From assembly GCA_002733645.1 (NCBI GenBank), contig NVWL01000003.1, forward strand, positions 1 through 64,000: a stretch of DNA of 64,000 nt. Reading direction: 5' to 3'. The notes below the pieces were generated by a model, which was not told the DNA's origin, searched no databases, and saw only the letters and a list, made by a program, of their open reading frames with translations. Below are positions 59,631 to 64,000 of the stretch, in pieces. Both the position numbers and the translations under genes were made by a program. Numbering within the stretch: the first letter of the stretch is position 1; each line of letters starts with the position of its first letter. This stretch comes from Oceanobacter sp. Lineage in GTDB: Bacteria; Pseudomonadota; Gammaproteobacteria; Pseudomonadales; Oceanobacteraceae.

Positions 59631-60611
59631 ATGGCAGAAAAAGATTATTTAGCGGTTTGGTTCAATGCTCGACGCCGTTACGGCATCGACGATACTATTT
59701 ATTGGGGTTGGTTCGACCCTCAAACCAAACATACTGATTGGCAGTCATGGCGTCACGCTGATGGAGATGGCCTCTATGGCTTAGCCAATGCGCTTCGTCA
59801 GCAAGGCTACCCCTCCACGCCACTTCCTAACTGTAGCGAGAGTTCCATACCTAGCTGGCGAGAAATCACTAAAGCGCGCAAAGCTCACCCCGTTGACGAG
59901 TCCGAAAAAGCAGTTAATTGGAAGCAAACTTACCCCTATGACGCTGGCCAACAGTTTGAACCAGAGGTCTGTTCGCTGAATAAAGCACAAACAGATGCTT
60001 TAAAAGTCTATGCTTCAGAACATAAAGTCAGTACCGGAAACGTGTTATTCGCGGCATTGAGCAGAGTCGTTGCAAGAAAGCTAATTAGTGGTGATGCTCC
60101 TTTTTACTGGTTTTTTCCAGTCAATGTACGTGGTGCAACAGGTATTAAAACTGAATCATTCAACCAAGTATCCGGCGTCGCCATCCGCGCCAATCCAAGC
60201 TCTACCGCCAATGATTGGCAAACTCAAATGCGCCAACGGTTCAAAGCCAAAGAACATTGGATGATGTGGAAGTTGGCAAATCTTAGTAAATACTTCGGTG
60301 AGCCGGGAGTGGCCTGGTTTTATAAACGCTCCAGCATGAAGCAGTTTTACATGGGAAATTGTTCTAACTTAGGGGTCTGGCCATTGCCCCATGAGAACAA
60401 CCCACCTAAGCCGACCGATGGCCGTTTACTCGCCGGCGCAGCACCCGGCACTGCAAACTACCCGGTATCTAGCAGCATGATTGAGTGGTATGGCGAAATA
60501 GCCCTAACACTCAAGCTTCACCCATATATTTGCCCAAATCAGTCACTTATCCGTGAGTTGGCGGACGCCTGGTTAGTGGAAGTGTTGGCGGACATTCAAC
60601 GGCAAAAATAA
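59631..60611 (+). CDS. Condensation/CAT-fold acyltransferase-like protein, paralogue 2
   Basis: 326 residues, more than half identical to paralogue 1 by eye. It has RHADGDG at 41-47 and the matching blocks KVSTGNVLFAALSRVVARKL, PVNVRGATGIKTESFNQ and SNLGVWP. The ATG follows AAGGAG. The 137 bp gap and own ribosome site point to an old tandem duplication with separate translation. Role unknown; fatty acid, wax or peptide-like acylation are options. Confidence 0.7.
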   Translation: MAEKDYLAVWFNARRRYGIDDTIYWGWFDPQTKHTDWQSWRHADGDGLYGLANALRQQGYPSTPLPNCSESSIPSWREITKARKAHPVDESEKAVNWKQTYPYDAGQQFEPEVCSLNKAQTDALKVYASEHKVSTGNVLFAALSRVVARKLISGDAPFYWFFPVNVRGATGIKTESFNQVSGVAIRANPSSTANDWQTQMRQRFKAKEHWMMWKLANLSKYFGEPGVAWFYKRSSMKQFYMGNCSNLGVWPLPHENNPPKPTDGRLLAGAAPGTANYPVSSSMIEWYGEIALTLKLHPYICPNQSLIRELADAWLVEVLADIQRQK

Positions 60612-60621
60612 CCTCCATAAA

Positions 60622-60654
60622 AAAGCCCGCGCAGCCATCAAGCTCGCGGGCTTT
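60622..60654. terminator. Bidirectional terminator between paralogue 2 and htpX
   Basis: Stem AAAGCCCGCG / CGCGGGCTTT with a 13-base loop and A and T runs on its two sides, between convergent genes; it can serve both. Confidence 0.85.
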
Positions 60655-60676
60655 CTGTGTGCATATAAAACAGCGA

Positions 60677-61579
60677 TTAGCCTTGGTAACGATCCTTCAA
60701 TGCCTGAATGCGCACATCCAACGGCGGATGCGTCGAAAACAGTTGAGAGAATTTCCCTTCTCCACGAATACCAAAGGCCACCAGCTCACCATTTAGCTCA
60801 CTTGGTTGGTCGTAGGTTTCTTTCAAACGCATTAAGGCCGAGGCCATTGCCGCAGGACTAACCAACTCCGCACCCGCTTGGTCCGCACGAAACTCACGAC
60901 GACGACTGAACCAAGCAACAATAGTCGATGCCAAAATGCCTAGAATAATTTCAGAGACTATAGTCGCGATAAAGAAACCAATCCCCGGGCCATTCTCATT
61001 TTTGAAAATCGCTTTATCGACGAAGTTACCGATGATACGTGCAAAAAACATCACAAAAGCGTTCACAACGCCCTGAATCAGCGCCAAGGTGACCATGTCA
61101 CCGTTTGCTACGTGACCGATCTCATGGCCCAACACAGCTTTTACTTCTTCGCGATCCATACGCTGCAACAAACCGGTAGATACCGCCACCAACGCATTAT
61201 TTTTATTCCACCCCGTGGCAAAGGCATTCGGTGCTGACGATGAAAAGATACCGACCTCAGGCATACCAATTCCGGCTTTATCCGAGAGTTCTTTGACGGT
61301 ACTCACGAGCCATTGTTCACCCGAGTTATGCGGGTTATCAATGATCTGCACGCCCATAGAGCGCTTCGCCATCCACTTTGAGATCAGTAGCGAGACAATA
61401 GAGCCAGCCATACCAAAAACCAAACAGAAAACCAGCAGGTTCTGCAAATTCAGACCCGAGCCGTTTTGCTCAAAGTAAGAACCTACGCCCAACAAACTAA
61501 GAGTTATGCTGGCAACAAGAATGACCGCCAAGTTGGTAGCCATAAAAAGGATGATACGAAGCATGGTGTTGCTCTCCAA
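60677..61579 (-). CDS. htpX: Membrane zinc metalloprotease HtpX
   Basis: 300-residue inner-membrane protease that degrades damaged membrane proteins alongside Fts[11 protein letters not shown] zinc motif near residue 145, with a third ligand Glu in [12 protein letters not shown], and four membrane segments. Heat-shock or envelope-stress induced in known species; a sigma-32-like promoter is visible upstream. Confidence 0.96.
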   Translation of the reverse strand: MESNTMLRIILFMATNLAVILVASITLSLLGVGSYFEQNGSGLNLQNLLVFCLVFGMAGSIVSLLISKWMAKRSMGVQIIDNPHNSGEQWLVSTVKELSDKAGIGMPEVGIFSSSAPNAFATGWNKNNALVAVSTGLLQRMDREEVKAVLGHEIGHVANGDMVTLALIQGVVNAFVMFFARIIGNFVDKAIFKNENGPGIGFFIATIVSEIILGILASTIVAWFSRRREFRADQAGAELVSPAAMASALMRLKETYDQPSELNGELVAFGIRGEGKFSQLFSTHPPLDVRIQALKDRYQG

Positions 61580-61628
61580 ATAGGATGTCTGTCGTTAATC
61601 AAATGTCTTGATCATAGATATGATGCAT

Positions 61629-61656
61629 TAAATGCGGCTTTTATCCTCAATTTCAA
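61629..61656 (-). promoter_or_regulatory. Candidate sigma-32 promoter of htpX
   Basis: On the minus strand TTGAAA (61656-61651) and CCGCATTTA (61637-61629) are separated by 13 bp, close to the E. coli heat-shock consensus (CTTGAA and CCCCATNT). It lies about 50 bp before the htpX ATG. By-eye match. Confidence 0.5.
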
Positions 61657-61702
61657 TCGTTCTAGAGTGTAAATAAACGTGATGACAGTTATGATGCACA
61701 AA

Positions 61703-61797
61703 CCCAGGGGGAGGTCTCTTTATATAAACGGCCTGAGATTAGCGATTGAGCTTAAACCCCGGAACCTGATCCGGTTAGTACCGGCGTAGGAATGGGG
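61703..61797 (+). ncRNA. TPP (thiamine pyrophosphate) riboswitch
   Basis: The conserved THI-element core is present: CTGAGA (61733-61738), ACCC-type box at 61756-61760, ACCTGAT (61764-61770), CCGG-N6-CCGG (61771-61784) and GCGTAGG (61784-61790). The GCGTAGG of the aptamer can pair instead with CCTACGC at 61848-61854, and GGGTCT (61862-61867) with AGACCC (61899-61904) would bury the ribosome site AGGA (61894-61897). This suggests translation control of the TonB receptor that follows. Confidence 0.85.
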
Positions 61798-61905
61798 AAG
61801 CAGATAACACTGCCGACACTTCTAATGGCATACAGCCTAGCTGTATCCCTACGCGACAGCCGGGTCTTTCTAAACCAATTTTTAACGGTTAATAGGACAG
61901 ACCCA

Positions 61906-64000
61906 ATGAACTCTCGATTTATCCGCACGCCTCTGACAATCGCTCTAGCAACGATCGCCACAACAACTTACGCAAACGACATCGCCCTGACACCAGTCAC
62001 CGTCGAGGCCGACTTCCGCCAGACCGATGTTCAGCAAATTCCTGAGGCCGTGACTGTAGTAAGCAGCGACGATATTTCAGCCAGCAGCGCCGAGCACTTA
62101 GAGCAAGTATTGAGCTTTGCACCCAACGTAAACTTCTCATCAGGCGCTTCCCGTGGCCGCTTCTATCAAATTCGAGGCATCGGCGAGCGCAGCCAGTTTA
62201 TCGACCCGGTCAACCCGTCCGTTGGCTTAGTTATTGATGGCATCGACATGACCGGCCTTGGCGGTGCAGCAGCTCTGTTTGATGTGCAACAAGTTGAGAT
62301 TTTGCGTGGGCCACAGGGCACTCGCTTTGGTGCAAATGCCTTGGCTGGCATGATCAACATCCGCAGTAATGACCCAACAAAAGAAAACGAAGGCTACCTA
62401 TCGGCTCGCGCTGGTAACTACGACAGCTACGGTCTGGGTGGCGCGGTGTCTGGTAGCCTTGGAGAAAACGTCCAAGGTCGTCTTGCCGTTCAAGGGTTCC
62501 AATCCGACGGTTATATGGAAAACCAATTTCTAGAGCGGGATGACAACAGTAAAATCGACGAAGTCATCGCACGCGGCAAACTGGCCTTTCAGCTAAGTGA
62601 CGATACAGACTTAGGGGTCACCTATCTCTATGCCGACATAGACAACGGATATGATGCGTTTAGCCTCGACAACACTCGTAAAACCTACTCGAACGAACCG
62701 GGGACTGATGCTCAGGACACAAATGCGATTGCGCTGAATTTGAATTCCGCACTCAGTAGCGCAGTACAGATGGAAACCGTACTAACTGGCAGCTGGTCAG
62801 ACGTGGAATACAGCTACGATGAAGACTGGGCCTATGGTGAATACATTTGGTTAGATGATGACCCTATCTACACCCCCGATCCATGTGATGTATCTCAAGG
62901 GCCATGCCTTGCCGACTTTGACGGCTACAGTTCGTTCGACCAGTACTTGCGTGACTATGATCGTCAGTCAGCTGACGTGCGTCTTCTATCTGGCCCCGAT
63001 GGCCGAATCTTCGGTGATAGTACAGATTGGGTCGCGGGTATTTACGCTATGAAGCGCAACGAAGACCTAACGCGCAATTACACCTACCTTGAAGCGCCTT
63101 TCACCAGTGAGTTGGAGTCGACAGCCCTTGCTGCTTATGGTGAATTGAGTACCGACTTATCTACCAACTTGCGCCTTATCAGTGGCCTGCGTGTTGAAAA
63201 TTGGACCAACGATTACCAAGACAGCGACGCCATTATCGGCAAAACCGATGAAACTTTAGTCGGCGGTAAAATCACCCTCGAAGCCTTACTTGGCTTAGAT
63301 CACTTAGGGTATTTATCACTCGCTCGTGGCTATAAAGCCGGTGGCATCAATACAGACCCTGATATTTCAGAAGCGAACCGTGAATTCGATACTGAGTTCA
63401 ACAACACCGCAGAGATCGGCTTGAAGTCTGTATTGCTGAATAATGACCTCACTACAAGGATTGCTGCATTTTATATTCAACGCAAAAATCAGCAGGTAAA
63501 AAGTTCATACGCGGTACTGGACGACAATGGTCAACCGGTTAGCTTCCAAGATTATCTTTCCAATGCCGCCGAAGGGCGCAACTACGGTGTCGAGCTGGAA
63601 AGCAGCTGGGATCTCACCAAACGTCTGAATTGGGAACTAAGCTACGGCTACCTCATCACTGAGTTTGTTGATTACAGCTACCAAACAGACGATGGTGAAG
63701 TGAACAAAGACGGGCGCGCTCAGGCACATGCACCTCAGTACAGTGCGGCATCGGCATTGACCTTGGCATTAACCGACGCGCTGTCTGTACGCTTGGGAGC
63801 AGAAGCAAAAGACGCGTTTTACTTCTCGGATAGCCATGACGAACAATCGAAAGCCTATGTTCTCTGGAATGCACGTGTCGCCTATGAAAAGTCTGATTAC
63901 AGCCTCGCGCTGTATGGCCGCAACCTGACTAATCGCGATTATGAAGTGCGCGGCTTTGGTGGTTTTGGCAACGACCCGCGTGACGGTTACACCACCAACC
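61906..64000 (+). CDS. TonB-dependent receptor, TPP-riboswitch controlled (truncated at window end)
   Basis: Open for the last 698 codons of the window with no stop, so the 3' end is missing. Signal peptide residues 1-24 (end TTYAND), TonB-box-like LTPVTVEAD, plug domain with RGIGERSQF and LRGPQGTRFGANALAGMINI, then a beta-barrel. AGGA lies eight bases before ATG 61906. Because a TPP riboswitch precedes it, the cargo is probably thiamine or a thiamine precursor such as HMP, as proposed for TPP-regulated outer-membrane receptors; this is inference from regulation. Confidence 0.88.
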   Translation, partial: MNSRFIRTPLTIALATIATTTYANDIALTPVTVEADFRQTDVQQIPEAVTVVSSDDISASSAEHLEQVLSFAPNVNFSSGASRGRFYQIRGIGERSQFIDPVNPSVGLVIDGIDMTGLGGAAALFDVQQVEILRGPQGTRFGANALAGMINIRSNDPTKENEGYLSARAGNYDSYGLGGAVSGSLGENVQGRLAVQGFQSDGYMENQFLERDDNSKIDEVIARGKLAFQLSDDTDLGVTYLYADIDNGYDAFSLDNTRKTYSNEPGTDAQDTNAIALNLNSALSSAVQMETVLTGSWSDVEYSYDEDWAYGEYIWLDDDPIYTPDPCDVSQGPCLADFDGYSSFDQYLRDYDRQSADVRLLSGPDGRIFGDSTDWVAGIYAMKRNEDLTRNYTYLEAPFTSELESTALAAYGELSTDLSTNLRLISGLRVENWTNDYQDSDAIIGKTDETLVGGKITLEALLGLDHLGYLSLARGYKAGGINTDPDISEANREFDTEFNNTAEIGLKSVLLNNDLTTRIAAFYIQRKNQQVKSSYAVLDDNGQPVSFQDYLSNAAEGRNYGVELESSWDLTKRLNWELSYGYLITEFVDYSYQTDDGEVNKDGRAQAHAPQYSAASALTLALTDALSVRLGAEAKDAFYFSDSHDEQSKAYVLWNARVAYEKSDYSLALYGRNLTNRDYEVRGFGGFGNDPRDGYTTN

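Overview
The window is chromosomal DNA of a marine-type gammaproteobacterium, most like the Oceanospirillales/Pseudomonadales side of the class. The basis is gene order: rpoH-ftsX-ftsE-ftsY-rsmD and trkH-trkA-rsmB-fmt-def-LysM-dprA-...-tsaC-hemF-aroE are arrangements known from Pseudomonas and relatives, and the products (RpoH, FtsY, PrlC, LpoB, HtpX) read as gammaproteobacterial. The genus cannot be fixed from sequence alone; an oil- or lipid-degrading Thalassolituus-like organism is a guess.

Layout. 1-1034: no intact gene; two inverted copies of a near-identical 139-bp repeat, a 7-bp tandem repeat and the tail of a broken gene. 1035-6674: rpoH, the cell-division/secretion genes ftsX-ftsE-ftsY, an unknown membrane-anchored protein and rsmD. 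6683-10095: a small histidine kinase with a receiver-TPR protein, and a lipid A acyltransferase. 10099-12127: an ECF sigma / ZAS anti-sigma pair, a secreted EGKCG-repeat metallophore precursor (HvfA type) and a DoxX/HvfX protein, with no maturase nearby. 12208-16786: universal stress protein with a SulP transporter, then a saccharopine-dehydrogenase-like / DUF2269 / DoxX-like cluster. 16841-31891: a DUF6160-like secreted protein, Trk potassium uptake, and the rsmB-fmt-def / LysM-dprA / tsaC-hemF-aroE housekeeping block, interrupted between dprA and tsaC by a signalling module (CheW-CZB protein, histidine kinase, BLUF photoreceptor).

31972-43658: a choice-of-anchor I lipoprotein, a YebC/YeeN-type protein, then a five-gene beta-oxidation operon (SDR, thiolase, FadJ-like, acyl-CoA dehydrogenase, alpha-methylacyl-CoA racemase-like) divergent from an AraC-type regulator, with an 11-bp direct repeat in the shared promoter region; the racemase suggests methyl-branched acyl-CoAs. 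43737-53559: prlC-yheV, a cluster of three secreted proteins of unknown function (two are paralogous lipoproteins), a hydrolase, a possible small RNA, and a COG3014-like / LpoB / LPP20 lipoprotein cluster.

53715-64000: a fatty-acid desaturase with a strong nested palindrome upstream, a thioesterase, a large MASE1-CHASE hybrid kinase, two tandem paralogous proteins that look like compact condensation/CAT-fold acyltransferases, htpX with a sigma-32-like promoter, and a TPP riboswitch in front of a TonB-dependent receptor that runs off the end of the window. The strongest candidates for under-described biology are the twin acyltransferase-like genes, the maturase-less HvfA locus, the paralogous lipoproteins and the inverted repeat element at the left end.
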